Part shown: one piece after another, positions 17,354 through 26,524 of the stretch | Layout of the letters: every line of letters starts with the position of its first letter | Position numbering within the stretch: position 1 is the first letter of the stretch | NCBI RefSeq assembly: GCF_029868855.1 | Contig: NZ_JARWOV010000025.1 | Location: 1-44,273 of the forward strand | DNA length: 44,273 bases | Source of the DNA: Nocardia carnea | GTDB taxonomy: Bacteria; Actinomycetota; Actinomycetes; Mycobacteriales; Mycobacteriaceae | Reading direction: 5' to 3' | Made by a program: the position numbers and the translations under genes | The notes under the pieces: generated by a model | Databases searched by the model: none | The model's input: only the letters and a program-made list of their open reading frames with translations | Told to the model about the DNA's origin: nothing

Positions 17354-17489
17354 CAACAAACCCTTCCTGCGAATACGGCGGCTGGCCGCCGCACGTCACG
17401 CCGCCGGCGACGGCGTGGCTTGCAGCACGCCGCCGCCGGCAGTCGGCAACCCGACGATACCGGGCGGGAACCGTCTGTGGGGATGCCCG

Positions 17490-19574
17490 TCAGTCGGCGT
17501 CGGAACGCCGGGACGCCGGTAGCGGCTCGGTCGGCACCGGGCCGGGTTCGCCCGCTCCCACGCCCACCGGCTCGGCCGTGGCGCCGACGCCGACCGGCTC
17601 CGGAGGGGTGAACGGTATCGCCGCGGTCGGCAGCATATCCTCGGCCATGCCCAGTGCGGCGGTGGGCAGTGCCAGCAGATCCGCGGGCAGTACCGGCATC
17701 TCGCGCATCTCCGGCGACGCCGCCGCAGCCGAGGTTTCGGACAGGTCCAGCGACTGCGCCGATACGGCCGAACTCAACGGTGCCGGATCCAGGTCGTGGG
17801 TCCAGACGTGGTAGTCCACCCCGGAGACCGTGGCCCGGCCGCGCGCGGGCGGTACCGGTCCCCGTGGTGCGGTGGGCCGCGGTGGCTGCGGGGCGACCGG
17901 AATGGGCGCCTGCGGCAGTTGCCCCGCGATCGGGAATCCCACCGGCATATCCGGTGGAGCCATGACCGCGGCGGGCGCGGCTCCCAGTACCGGGCCGTGT
18001 GCGCGGACCGGTGCGGCGGACCGGCGCTTGCCCAGGTTCACCGAGTACAGGCGTTTGGCGAGGTTCACCGACGGCAGCCGTTTGCGCGTGACCACCGGGC
18101 GCCGCAGGGCGCCGAACTTGCGCAGGATCGGCGGGCGGCGCACGGTCCGGTCGAACCATTCACCGAGGGTCACCCCACCGGCCAGCGCGCAGCCGATTCC
18201 GAACGCGGCCAGCAATTGGTCCGCGCCGCGGGTGATCTCGTCGTTGAGCATGCCGTACAGGCCGCGGTAGATACTCAGTCCGGGCAGCAGCGGGGTGATA
18301 CCGGCGAGCGCTACGACCAGCGGCGGCGTGAGCGCCCGCCGGGCCAGCAGACCACCGACCATACCGATCACCACGGCCGCCGCACCGGCGGCGAGCACGG
18401 GCCCGAATCCGGCCGCCATCACCAGCAGGTAGCAGATGGTGCCCATGGCACCGCTTCCGGCGGCCGCGGCCAGTGCTCGTTTCTCCGCGTAGCAGGCGAG
18501 GCAGAATGCCAGTGCCGCGGTGGCGCCGGCGAAGACCTGTACCGGCAGATTGGTCAGCGCATGGCCGGGACCGAGATCCAGGGGCACCGTCGCGTCGAAC
18601 ATTTCGCCGACCCGCAGTGTGAGTGCGATACCGGCGATGATGCCGCCCGTCATCATCAGCAATTCGAGCATCCGCGCGCCCGCGGTGATCGGCGCCCCGG
18701 TGATCGCGTCCTGGACCGAGCCCACCAGGCTCAGCCCACTCAGCAGCACCGTGATCCCGGCCGCGATGATCAGCGTCGGACTCACCGAGATCCCCAGCGG
18801 TTCGGCGACGGCGGCCAGTACCACCGCCGGTGTGGCGGCGATGGCGCCGCCCACCAGGTGCTGGAAGAAGAACGGCAATCCGTATCGGTTGAGTGCGCGG
18901 TTGGTCCGGTCGATCAGAGCGGTCGTGACGAAGCTCAGGGCGACGACCAGTGCGCCACCGCCGAGCAGCAGCGAAATCGCCGCGGCCATCAGCGACCAGC
19001 CGAAGGTGGCGGTCCACCGTTTGTAGGGGTGCGGGGCCGTAGTGATCGCATCGAGGGCGGCGCGTGCTTCGGCCGGCGGCACGATCTCGCGGCGGATCCG
19101 GCGGGTGAGCCGATCCACCGCGGCCAGCCGGGTGAAGTCCAGGGAGCGGTACTGCACCACTCGCATGGAACTGACCGGGGGAAGTCGCCGGCCGCGATGC
19201 ACCGAGATCCGGATGGCGTTGTAGGTGACCTCGACGTCGCATTCCGACAGACCGTAGGTGGCGACGATGAAACGCACCGTGGTCTCGGTATCGGTGACGG
19301 CGGAGCCCGAAGCCAGCACCACTTCGCCCATTCGGATGGCCAGATCCATCACTTCGGCCACGGCGGCGTCGTCGGTGAGGTCGATCGGCTGCAGCGGGGC
19401 GGGTGCGGAGACGATCGTATCGGCGGTGGCGGGGCGGTCGGCGACCAATTTCTTGATGGCACCGGTGATCACAGGCAAACGCAGGGGAGTACGCCGATGT
19501 TCGGCATAACCCGACGGGTCCGGAGAGATCTGTGGTGGGGAGGTCGCTCCTTCCAGGAATCCTTGCGCAGCCAT
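17490..19574 (-). CDS. ThrE family threonine/serine exporter with long C-terminal tail
   Basis: A 694-aa membrane protein. Residues about 65-320 form the first ThrE half: the cytosolic MDLAIRMGEVVLASGSAVTD part, then membrane helices from about 180. A second hydrophobic block follows to about 485, giving roughly ten helices. The family exports threonine, serine or small peptides. Corynebacterial ThrE ends near 490; here about 200 further residues form a Pro/Ala-rich cytosolic tail. It has two short repeats, RLPSVNLAKR/RLYSVNLGKR and EPVGVGA twice. The ATG at 19574 lacks a strong ribosome site, so the exact start is less certain. It is divergent from the acyl-CoA oxidase-like gene. Confidence 0.9.
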   Translation of the reverse strand: MAAQGFLEGATSPPQISPDPSGYAEHRRTPLRLPVITGAIKKLVADRPATADTIVSAPAPLQPIDLTDDAAVAEVMDLAIRMGEVVLASGSAVTDTETTVRFIVATYGLSECDVEVTYNAIRISVHRGRRLPPVSSMRVVQYRSLDFTRLAAVDRLTRRIRREIVPPAEARAALDAITTAPHPYKRWTATFGWSLMAAAISLLLGGGALVVALSFVTTALIDRTNRALNRYGLPFFFQHLVGGAIAATPAVVLAAVAEPLGISVSPTLIIAAGITVLLSGLSLVGSVQDAITGAPITAGARMLELLMMTGGIIAGIALTLRVGEMFDATVPLDLGPGHALTNLPVQVFAGATAALAFCLACYAEKRALAAAAGSGAMGTICYLLVMAAGFGPVLAAGAAAVVIGMVGGLLARRALTPPLVVALAGITPLLPGLSIYRGLYGMLNDEITRGADQLLAAFGIGCALAGGVTLGEWFDRTVRRPPILRKFGALRRPVVTRKRLPSVNLAKRLYSVNLGKRRSAAPVRAHGPVLGAAPAAVMAPPDMPVGFPIAGQLPQAPIPVAPQPPRPTAPRGPVPPARGRATVSGVDYHVWTHDLDPAPLSSAVSAQSLDLSETSAAAASPEMREMPVLPADLLALPTAALGMAEDMLPTAAIPFTPPEPVGVGATAEPVGVGAGEPGPVPTEPLPASRRSDAD

Positions 19575-19914
19575 AGCCGCGAAGGTAGTGGCCGAAGGGG
19601 TCTCTTATCCACCGAAAAATAGGTCGGATGAATGTGATCTTCGTTACGTACCGGTTTATTTCAGGTTCCAAATGGAAAAAGGGACGCGTTTGCCCAGCTG
19701 AGCGAGTTCTCACCCCGTGCGTCGGCCGGCGCCGCGCACGCGTTACGCACTCCCTCCCGATGCCCCCGGCGCATCGACGCCGACTGCGGTGCGGGCCTGG
19801 CTCAGTGGGGCGGGCATACCCGCTCCCGTCGTCACCATGTACGCCCGCGGGCACCGTGATCGTGTGCGGTTTGTCGCCGGGCTCCGCCCCGCCGCGGCCA
19901 TTAGGGTCGAAGGC
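19575..19914. promoter_or_regulatory. divergent control region of thrE-like and acyl-CoA oxidase genes
   Basis: This 340-base gap has an AT-rich patch at about 19620-19690, unusual for the window, where promoter elements for the minus-strand gene are expected. Just before the plus-strand gene TAGGGT (19902-19907) is a common actinobacterial -10 form and ends seven bases before the ATG, so that transcript may be leaderless. No gene is supported here. Confidence 0.4.
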
Positions 19915-21846
19915 ATGAGCACCGGCAGCACTGCGACAGCACAACAGTTACGGCAGGCACTGGACGGGCCGTGGGGCGAGGTCCGGGAAGAAGCCCGCAC
20001 CCAGCTCGCGGACGGGCGGTTCGCCGGTGATCCCGACCTGGATCTCCCCGCCGCCCGCGCCCGGGTCCTGGACCAGATGCGCGCGATCGCGAAGCTCGGC
20101 CTCGCCGAAAGGGGGTTCCGGCGCGAGCACGGCGGTACCGGTGAGCCCGGCGCCGCCGTCGTCGGATTGGAGATGCTCGCCTACGCCGACCTCTCGCTCT
20201 GGGTGAAGTCCGGGGTGCAGTGGGGCCTGTTCGGCGGCGCCGTGGAAAACCTGGGTACCGAACGCCACAGCGATTACATCCGGCAGTTGATCACGCTGGA
20301 CCTGCTCGGCTGTTTCGCGATGACCGAATCCGGGCACGGCAGCGATGTCGCGAATCTGGAGACCACCGCCACCTACGATCCGGCCACCGAAGAGTTCGTC
20401 ATCCACACACCCACTCCCTCGGCGCGTAAGGACTACATCGGCGGCGCCGCCGAACACGCCCGGATGGCGGCGGTCTTCGCGCAGTTGCGGACACCGGCGG
20501 GCGAGCACGGAGTGCACTGCCTACTCGTCCCGATCCGGGATGAACAGGGCAACGATCTGCCCGGTGTCACCACCTCCGACTGCGGCCGCAAAGGTGGCCT
20601 GCCGGGGGTGGACAACGGCCGGATCGTCTTCGATCACGTGCGGATACCGCGCGAGAACCTGCTCAACCGCTACGGCGATGTCGCCCCCGACGGCACCTAC
20701 AGCTCGGATATCGACAATCCCAGCCGGCGATTCTTCACCACGCTCGGCACTCTGGTCCGCGGCCGGGTGAGTGTCGGCGGCGCCGCGGCCGCCGGAGCCC
20801 GGGTGGCCTTGAGCATCGCGCTGCGCTACGCACTGAAGCGCCGCCAGTTCGGCAACCCCGACGACGGCGGGGAAACCTTGCTGCTGGACTACCGCATGCA
20901 TCAGCGCAGGCTGCTGCCGCTGCTGGCCCGCTCCTACGCGCTGGCCTTCGCGCAGAACGATCTGGTCCGCCGGATGCATCTGGTGCAGACCGGCCAGGAT
21001 ATCGACCCGCATTCGCAGCGTGCCCTGGAGAAACGCGCCGCCGGTCTGAAGGTGGCGCAGACCCGGCACGCGACCCGCGCCATCCAGGAATGCCGGGAGG
21101 CCTGCGGCGGTGCCGGCTATCTCACGGAGAACCGCCTGGTCACGCTGAAAGCCGATACCGATGTGTTCACCACCTTCGAAGGCGACAATGTGGTGCTCAC
21201 CCAGCTGGTCGCCAAGGAGATTCTCACCGCCTACGCCGATGAGGTGCGCGACCTGGATGCCCTCGGCTGGGTCCGCTTCGCGGCGACGATGGCCGGCGAT
21301 GTGGTGCGCAAACGCTCCGGCGTGCGTCAGCTGATCCAGACCCTGCGCGACCGCGGCGGCGAAACCGTCGACGAGGGCGATCTCGGTAAACGCGCGACTC
21401 AGCTGCAGCTGTTCGCCGACCGCGAGGACTATCTCACCCGCACCGCCGCCCACCGGCTGCGCGCCCGCGCCGAGGAGACGGGACCGTTCGAGGCGTTCAA
21501 CAACGCGCAGGACCATATCCTCGCGGCCGGATCCGCCCATATCGATCGTTTGGTTCTCGAGGCGTTCATCGAGGGCATCGCCGATATCGAGGACGAAGCG
21601 GCCCGCGCGCTCGCCGAAACCGTCTGTGATCTGTACGTGTACTCCGTACTGGAGGAGAATTCCGCCTGGTTCATCATGCACCGGTTCATCTCGGTGGAAC
21701 GGGCCAAGGCCGTACGGCGCGGGGTGAACGAGCTGGTCGACCGCCTCCGCCCGGACGCCCTCACCCTGGTGGAAGCACTCGGTGTGCCGGAATCGATGCT
21801 GGACGCCGCCATGCTGGAGGACGCCAGCGTCTACGAACGGCACTAG
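19915..21846 (+). CDS. acyl-CoA dehydrogenase/oxidase family flavoprotein
   Basis: A 643-aa flavoprotein in the acyl-CoA oxidase-like branch of the acyl-CoA dehydrogenase superfamily. It shows CFAMTESGHGSDVANLETTA near residues 125-145 (flavin site), a middle beta-domain with GRIVFDHVRIPRENLLN, and the C-terminal FAD motif ECREACGGAGYLTENRL near 392. TTFEGDNVVLTQL then carries the catalytic glutamate position used by oxidases. The extra C-terminal domain of about 200 residues is typical of acyl-CoA oxidases, not of 380-aa dehydrogenases. It catalyses alpha-beta desaturation of an acyl-CoA in fatty acid breakdown. No fatty-acid genes adjoin it; a PAP2 gene converges from the right. The start is placed at 19915, where homology-like sequence begins. 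Confidence 0.92.
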   Translation: MSTGSTATAQQLRQALDGPWGEVREEARTQLADGRFAGDPDLDLPAARARVLDQMRAIAKLGLAERGFRREHGGTGEPGAAVVGLEMLAYADLSLWVKSGVQWGLFGGAVENLGTERHSDYIRQLITLDLLGCFAMTESGHGSDVANLETTATYDPATEEFVIHTPTPSARKDYIGGAAEHARMAAVFAQLRTPAGEHGVHCLLVPIRDEQGNDLPGVTTSDCGRKGGLPGVDNGRIVFDHVRIPRENLLNRYGDVAPDGTYSSDIDNPSRRFFTTLGTLVRGRVSVGGAAAAGARVALSIALRYALKRRQFGNPDDGGETLLLDYRMHQRRLLPLLARSYALAFAQNDLVRRMHLVQTGQDIDPHSQRALEKRAAGLKVAQTRHATRAIQECREACGGAGYLTENRLVTLKADTDVFTTFEGDNVVLTQLVAKEILTAYADEVRDLDALGWVRFAATMAGDVVRKRSGVRQLIQTLRDRGGETVDEGDLGKRATQLQLFADREDYLTRTAAHRLRARAEETGPFEAFNNAQDHILAAGSAHIDRLVLEAFIEGIADIEDEAARALAETVCDLYVYSVLEENSAWFIMHRFISVERAKAVRRGVNELVDRLRPDALTLVEALGVPESMLDAAMLEDASVYERH

Positions 21847-21921
21847 CGGTTCCGGCTCGGCCCATGGACGCCGAGACGCGCCCCCGGTCGGTGAGCGGTC
21901 GCCGGGGGCCGGACGCACAGG

Positions 21922-22689
21922 TCAGCGTGGGCGCGGCCCGAACGTGCGGCGGATCCACACCGACGTCCAATAGAGGGCGATGGTCAGCGAGATTCCCGCG
22001 GCCGCTCCGCCGATGACATCGGTGGCATGGTGGTAGTCGAGTGCGATCATGCCCGCCGCTGCCGCACACCAGGCGGCCGTGGCGAGCGAGACGATCACCG
22101 CGCGGGCCCGCACCGAACGCAGCAGCAGGATCAATGCCGTGATCACCGATACGAGATGCACGGTATGTCCGCTCGGATATGCGAGATAGTCGTGCAGTGG
22201 CCGCCCCCACCAGGGTTTCAGCGCCCAGGTGTTCACGGCCACCGCGACCTCCGGCGCCAGGATCACGGTCGCCGTCTCCCACCAGCGGCGTTGCCAGGCG
22301 AACCACACCGCACCACCGCACAGCAACGCGAGCACGACTCCGGTATTGGTCGCCAGGGCGAGGACCTCGGCGACCCAGGGCCGTGGATCCAAGCGTGGGT
22401 CCACCCGTGCCCCGACCGCCAGATCGAGGGTGGTGGGCCCGCCACCGGGCGGGAACGACCACGGTAACGCCGCTGCCACCGCTCCCGCGGTCGTCGCGAC
22501 GACTCCCGTGGTCACGGGCCCGGCGGTCTGCGGGGTCGCGGCGGCATCCGGATGCGGGCCCGCCGGTTCGTTCCCGGTGGCGGTGGACAGGTGTGCCGGT
22601 GGGCCCGGGCGGTTTCCGGCCGGACGGAGATTGTCTCCGGTGGGCCGGTCCGCGGGGTACGGGTTCGGCGCGCCGGGTGCGGTGCTCAC
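21922..22689 (-). CDS. PAP2 family membrane phosphatase
   Basis: A 255-aa membrane protein. A disordered Pro-rich N-terminus of about 60 residues is followed by six hydrophobic helices. The three phosphatase motifs are present: KPWWGRP near 158, YPSGHT near 170 and the histidine-aspartate pair in YHHATD near 219. PAP2 enzymes dephosphorylate lipid phosphates such as phosphatidic acid, undecaprenyl diphosphate or decaprenyl-phosphoryl sugars on the outer face of the membrane. The strand is opposite to the acyl-CoA oxidase gene, with which it converges over 75 bases. The substrate cannot be told from sequence. Confidence 0.92.
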   Translation of the reverse strand: MSTAPGAPNPYPADRPTGDNLRPAGNRPGPPAHLSTATGNEPAGPHPDAAATPQTAGPVTTGVVATTAGAVAAALPWSFPPGGGPTTLDLAVGARVDPRLDPRPWVAEVLALATNTGVVLALLCGGAVWFAWQRRWWETATVILAPEVAVAVNTWALKPWWGRPLHDYLAYPSGHTVHLVSVITALILLLRSVRARAVIVSLATAAWCAAAAGMIALDYHHATDVIGGAAAGISLTIALYWTSVWIRRTFGPRPR

Positions 22690-22827
22690 GAGCCGACCCT
22701 AGCTACCGCGGTCGGCCACGGGGTAATCGTGCTGCCGCGACGGCTCGGCGCAACGATGCACAGGCGGCTCCGTCCGGTCGCGCCGATTCGTCCGCTGGGG
22801 TCCCTCGGCTCACCGATCTACCGCGGT

Positions 22828-23718
22828 TCAGCCGGGCCCGTAGGTCACGAACGCCGTGATCAGGAACCACACGACCCACGCGACCGCGACGAATATGCCG
22901 AGCGCGTACATCGCGCGCATGAAGGCCCGGCCGAAATCGATATCGCCGGTCTCTCTCGGATACAGGAGCCACGGGCTGTACCAGGGCGCGCGAAACCGGC
23001 GTGTTCCCGCGAGCCGTTCCATCTCGGCCAGATCCTCGGCGTATTGCTCCGCCTCCGCCTGAGCCGGGCTGCCGTGCCAGAGCGTGACGTCGATCGGGCC
23101 GAGGAAACCCTCGTCGATCAAGAGCTGGGGTGCGGGCAGGTACGGCAGGATACCCAGGCCGCGGAATGCGGCGGCCACATCGTTGGCGGTCCAGCGGTGT
23201 GATTCGCGTTCGGCGAGGACACCGAAATAGTGCCGGAGTCGGTCGGGGTCGTCACCGACGATGACATCGAAACTCGGATCCTGCACCTTCTGGTCGATCT
23301 GTACCGGCACCCGCTGGAACGGCACGATCAATGCGACACCGTGCACCACGCGCTGTCCGAGCCCCCGAGCGGCGAGCCAGTTCTGCATCGCGAAGGTGTG
23401 TTCGCGGGATCGTTCCAGTAGCGAACGGTCGTCGGCCGCTTCCAAGTCCGCGCGGACCCCGTTGAGCGTCGACCTGCCGGTGAGAGGGACGTGCAGAGTG
23501 CCGCCCTGATCGCTGCGCAGACCTGCCACATCGATGACAACGCAGCTCGTGGGCGTCCACACGACGGCATCGAAGTGGTGGGTCTCGTTGTCGTAGCGCA
23601 GATCGCAGTTGAGGGTCGCGACTCCGTGAGGGCTGTCGACGGTACCCCAGCCGCTGAGCCAATCGATCAGCGCCCGCTCGGCGAAACTATCGGTGCTGTC
23701 CTGTACCTGCACGAGCAT
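22828..23718 (-). CDS. NERD-like domain protein with C-terminal membrane helix
   Basis: A 296-aa protein. Residues 1-150 resemble a NERD (nuclease-related) domain: SFAERALIDWL, then HHFDAVVWTPTSCVVIDVAG, matching the usual order of a glutamate helix, an aspartate strand and an acidic-x-lysine strand. The last position reads DVAG, so the lysine of the normal E-x-K motif is missing and nuclease activity is doubtful. One membrane helix (ALGIFVAVAWVVWFLITAFV) lies at about 272-291. The cell role is unknown. It is 64 bases downstream of the DUF2252 gene on the same strand. Confidence 0.75.
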   Translation of the reverse strand: MLVQVQDSTDSFAERALIDWLSGWGTVDSPHGVATLNCDLRYDNETHHFDAVVWTPTSCVVIDVAGLRSDQGGTLHVPLTGRSTLNGVRADLEAADDRSLLERSREHTFAMQNWLAARGLGQRVVHGVALIVPFQRVPVQIDQKVQDPSFDVIVGDDPDRLRHYFGVLAERESHRWTANDVAAAFRGLGILPYLPAPQLLIDEGFLGPIDVTLWHGSPAQAEAEQYAEDLAEMERLAGTRRFRAPWYSPWLLYPRETGDIDFGRAFMRAMYALGIFVAVAWVVWFLITAFVTYGPG

Positions 23719-23782
23719 GGTGACCGCCCTTCGCGTCCGAACCGAGACTCCTGCGGCGCCGAGCGCGGCGCACCCCTCGAAA

Positions 23783-25189
23783 CTACCGGTCCGGCTCCTC
23801 CGCCGGAAGTTTCCCCGCCCGAACCGCGGCGACGAGTTCGTCGTGATCGGCTTCGGTACGGTCGGCGTAGCGCACCGCGAAATCGGCGACGGCTCCGTCG
23901 AAGTCGGCGTCGTCGCCGAGATAGCCGCTGATCAACCGGGGATCGAGGGACCGTGCGTGGGCGCGGGCCAGCAGGGCGCCGGCGAGCCGGCCGTAGTCGT
24001 CGAGATCGTGCGGTTCGAGTTCTTCCGGCGCTATACCGCCCTTGAGATTGCGGAACTGGCGGACGATGAACGGCAGCTCCCGGCTGCCACCGCCGGGTTG
24101 CGGAACCGCCATGGTGGTCCAGCCGAGTAGGATATCGGTTTCGGTCTGAACCAGCCTGGCGCCCTGGACGATTCGCTTACCTTCGTGTTTCGGCGCGGCG
24201 ATTCCGAGCACCGGCGCCAAGGCCGAGGGCGCGGCCTGTTTGAGCTGTAGCACCAGTACCTCACCCGCATTCCCGTGCAGCAGAGCGACATAGCTGTGCA
24301 GCCCGACACTGCCGGTGCCGACGATCCGGAATGCGATATCGGCGACCGCGAACCTGCCCAGCAGTCCCTGCCGGGATTCGCGCAGGCTCGTTCCGTACCG
24401 TTCCAGCGCATCGATGGCCGCATCCTCGACCTCCTGCGCCACGGTGGTGAGGATCGGCGGATCACTGACGAAACGGTGACTTTCGATACCGGTTTCGTGA
24501 TCGTCGATATGTGTCCACTTGCGAACGATCTTCTCGCTGTTGTTCTTACGCGCCTTCTTGGCGGCTTTTTTGAAATTGTCGAGCAGATCGTCGGCTTCGA
24601 CGCGATCCAGAATCGATTCGTCGGCCAAGGCCGACCACGAGGTCAAGAACGGTCGCTGCGCCAGGGCCGCGGCCGTACGCCGGTAGCTGCGCGCGGCATC
24701 GGCCGCGGCGGTACGGCATTCGTCTTCGTCCGCACCGCCGGCCCGTCCGGCCAGGACCAGGCTGGCCGCCAGCCGTTCCAGATCCCATTCCCACGGCCCG
24801 GGCACGGTTTCGTCGAAATCGTTGATATCCATGACGATCTCGCCGCGCGAGGTGCCGTACAGACCGAAGTTCGCCGCATGCGCGTCACCGCAGAGCTGGG
24901 CGTGGAACCCGGTATCCGGGCTCCCCGCCAGATCGCCGGCCATCAGACCCGCCGCGCCCCGGTAGAACGCGAACGGCGACGCCATCATCCGGCCGATGCG
25001 CAACGGAACCAGATGCTCGAGCCGGCCCTTGTTGGTGGTCTCGACGAATTCGACGACCGACGGCCGCCCGTCGGTGCGGATCGCGCGGTCGCGGGCGGTG
25101 CTCGGTACCCGGTCGCGCACCGCCCGGCCGCGGGCCAGCACGTCCTCGGCGGGGATATACGAGCGCAAGGGGATACGACTGTTCGACAC
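23783..25189 (-). CDS. DUF2252 family protein
   Basis: A 468-aa protein of the DUF2252 family, common in actinobacteria and without an assigned reaction. The core LCGDAHAANFGLYGTSRGE followed by MDINDFDETVPGPWEWDLER resembles the GDxxxxN and DxD metal-binding elements of aminoglycoside phosphotransferase-like kinases, so a phosphotransferase fold is likely. It ends with DDLDDYGRLAGALLARAHAR, also usual for the family. The frame is open to 25378, but the first 63 residues of that extension are Pro/Gly/Arg-rich and unlike the family. I place the start at the GTG (25189) before SNSRIPLRSYIPAED. No strong ribosome site is seen, so this start is tentative. Confidence 0.82.
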   Translation of the reverse strand: MSNSRIPLRSYIPAEDVLARGRAVRDRVPSTARDRAIRTDGRPSVVEFVETTNKGRLEHLVPLRIGRMMASPFAFYRGAAGLMAGDLAGSPDTGFHAQLCGDAHAANFGLYGTSRGEIVMDINDFDETVPGPWEWDLERLAASLVLAGRAGGADEDECRTAAADAARSYRRTAAALAQRPFLTSWSALADESILDRVEADDLLDNFKKAAKKARKNNSEKIVRKWTHIDDHETGIESHRFVSDPPILTTVAQEVEDAAIDALERYGTSLRESRQGLLGRFAVADIAFRIVGTGSVGLHSYVALLHGNAGEVLVLQLKQAAPSALAPVLGIAAPKHEGKRIVQGARLVQTETDILLGWTTMAVPQPGGGSRELPFIVRQFRNLKGGIAPEELEPHDLDDYGRLAGALLARAHARSLDPRLISGYLGDDADFDGAVADFAVRYADRTEADHDELVAAVRAGKLPAEEPDR

Positions 25190-25774
25190 CGGGTAACCGT
25201 ACCCACGGTTCGGGCGGCCCGCGCCGGGCAGCGCGGCGCGATTCGGTATGCCGTACCCGGTGCCACCGTCCGAGGGACGGTTCGGCGATCGGCAGGTACA
25301 CGGGGCCCGGCGTAACGGCTCGGTGGTTGTGCCCGGCCGGATGTCGCCGCCGGGGCCTGCGCAAGCCGCGTTCAGCACCGTCCCGGCGGTCTCTCGCCAC
25401 CGGCCGATACCGGCTTCTCGGCGGGTATCCGGTGCGCACGTCGCCGCGGTGCCCGGTTCGGCGTGGCACCCGGTAATGGTGAGCGGCCATGGCGCGTTCG
25501 CGGTGTGACAGGCCCGGGCGGCCGACCTCCGATCGGCCGGGTCGACCGCCGCGGGTTGCCGCTGTCAGGGCCCGAGTGGCGGCTCGACCGGAGGCGCCGC
25601 CGGGGGCCGAGCCGACGGGCCGGACAGAAGAAGCCGGCGCGGAACGGCGCCTACCGAGATGATCTTTCTCTCACTCGTACCGACAGTCCGCAGTGTTCGC
25701 CTGTCGTTACGTCACCTCGGGTCGCGCGGGGGTCGCGCTGGCATCGGCAGAGGTCGTGCGGTAAGCACTGGCAT
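25190..25774. other. 585-base intergenic region between divergent genes
   Basis: It separates the DUF2252 gene from the phosphatidyltransferase gene. I see no convincing gene or RNA. The part from about 25655 to 25720 is less GC-rich and probably holds the promoter of the plus-strand gene. An upstream DUF2252 start (25378) remains possible. Confidence 0.4.
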
Positions 25775-26482
25775 GTGACGAGTGATTCGGGAACCGGCGG
25801 ATCCGAGACCACGGCCGCGGACCGCGGATCCCGTGGTGCCCTGACAGCGGTGCTGTCCGATCGGCTGCTCACGGTCCCCAATGTGCTGAGCGTACTGCGG
25901 TTGATCGGGGTCCCGGTATTCCTCTGGTTGCTGCTCGTCGAGCGGGCCGACGGCTGGGCGTTCGCCCTGCTGATCGTGAGCGGCCTGACCGATTTCCTGG
26001 ACGGCAAACTCGCCCGGTTGCTCGACCAGTCGTCACGGCTGGGTGCGCTGCTGGACCCGTTCGTCGACCGCCTCTACCTGGTGACCACGCTCGCCGCGTT
26101 CGTCGCCCGCGGTCTCATGCCCTGGTGGGTGGCGGCGCTGCTGATCGGCCGTGATCTGGTGCTCACACTCACGCTTCCGGTGTACCGCCGCCGCGCTCTC
26201 GACCCGCCCGAGGTCATCTATCTGGGTAAGGCCGCCACCTTCGCGCTCATGTCGGCATTGCCCTGGTTGCTGGCCGGACAGATGGACTGGGCAGGCGACG
26301 GTTTCGGCAGGGCCTTCGGTGGGGCACTGCTCATCTGGGGCACCGCGGTCTACGTGTGGACCGGCCTGTTGTACCTCGGCCGCGCGATCGCCGTCGCGCG
26401 TACGGTGCCCCGCACCCCGCCGCGCCCCGGCGGCGCACCCGGTCGGGACACCGGCGCGGCAGACCCCGGCGGGCTCGCATAG
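25775..26482 (+). CDS. pgsA2: CDP-alcohol phosphatidyltransferase
   Basis: A 235-aa integral membrane enzyme. The complete CDP-alcohol phosphotransferase signature DFLDGKLAR-x8-G-x3-D-x3-D lies near residues 75-100, so the metal-binding aspartates are all present, and about six membrane helices surround it. Such enzymes condense CDP-diacylglycerol with an alcohol such as glycerol-3-phosphate to make membrane phospholipids. By position, just upstream of gcvH and garA, it matches M. tuberculosis Rv1822 (pgsA2). The GTG at 25775 is preferred since the frame upstream is Arg-rich and non-homologous in character. A Pro-rich tail of about 30 residues follows the last helix. Confidence 0.88.
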   Translation: MTSDSGTGGSETTAADRGSRGALTAVLSDRLLTVPNVLSVLRLIGVPVFLWLLLVERADGWAFALLIVSGLTDFLDGKLARLLDQSSRLGALLDPFVDRLYLVTTLAAFVARGLMPWWVAALLIGRDLVLTLTLPVYRRRALDPPEVIYLGKAATFALMSALPWLLAGQMDWAGDGFGRAFGGALLIWGTAVYVWTGLLYLGRAIAVARTVPRTPPRPGGAPGRDTGAADPGGLA

Positions 26483-26524
26483 AGTTGCTGCATCGTGCAC
26501 GACGACACGAGGAAAGGACACCAT

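Noticed and set aside
17796..19622. A 608-aa plus-strand open frame
   Set aside because: It is antisense to the ThrE-type gene and is full of Arg, Gly, His and Gln without any motif.
22828..25189. A phage-defence island built on the NERD-like and DUF2252 genes
   Set aside because: No restriction, toxin-antitoxin, CBASS, retron or other defence genes are near, and the NERD core lacks its lysine. Interesting as a pair, but not supportable as a defence system.
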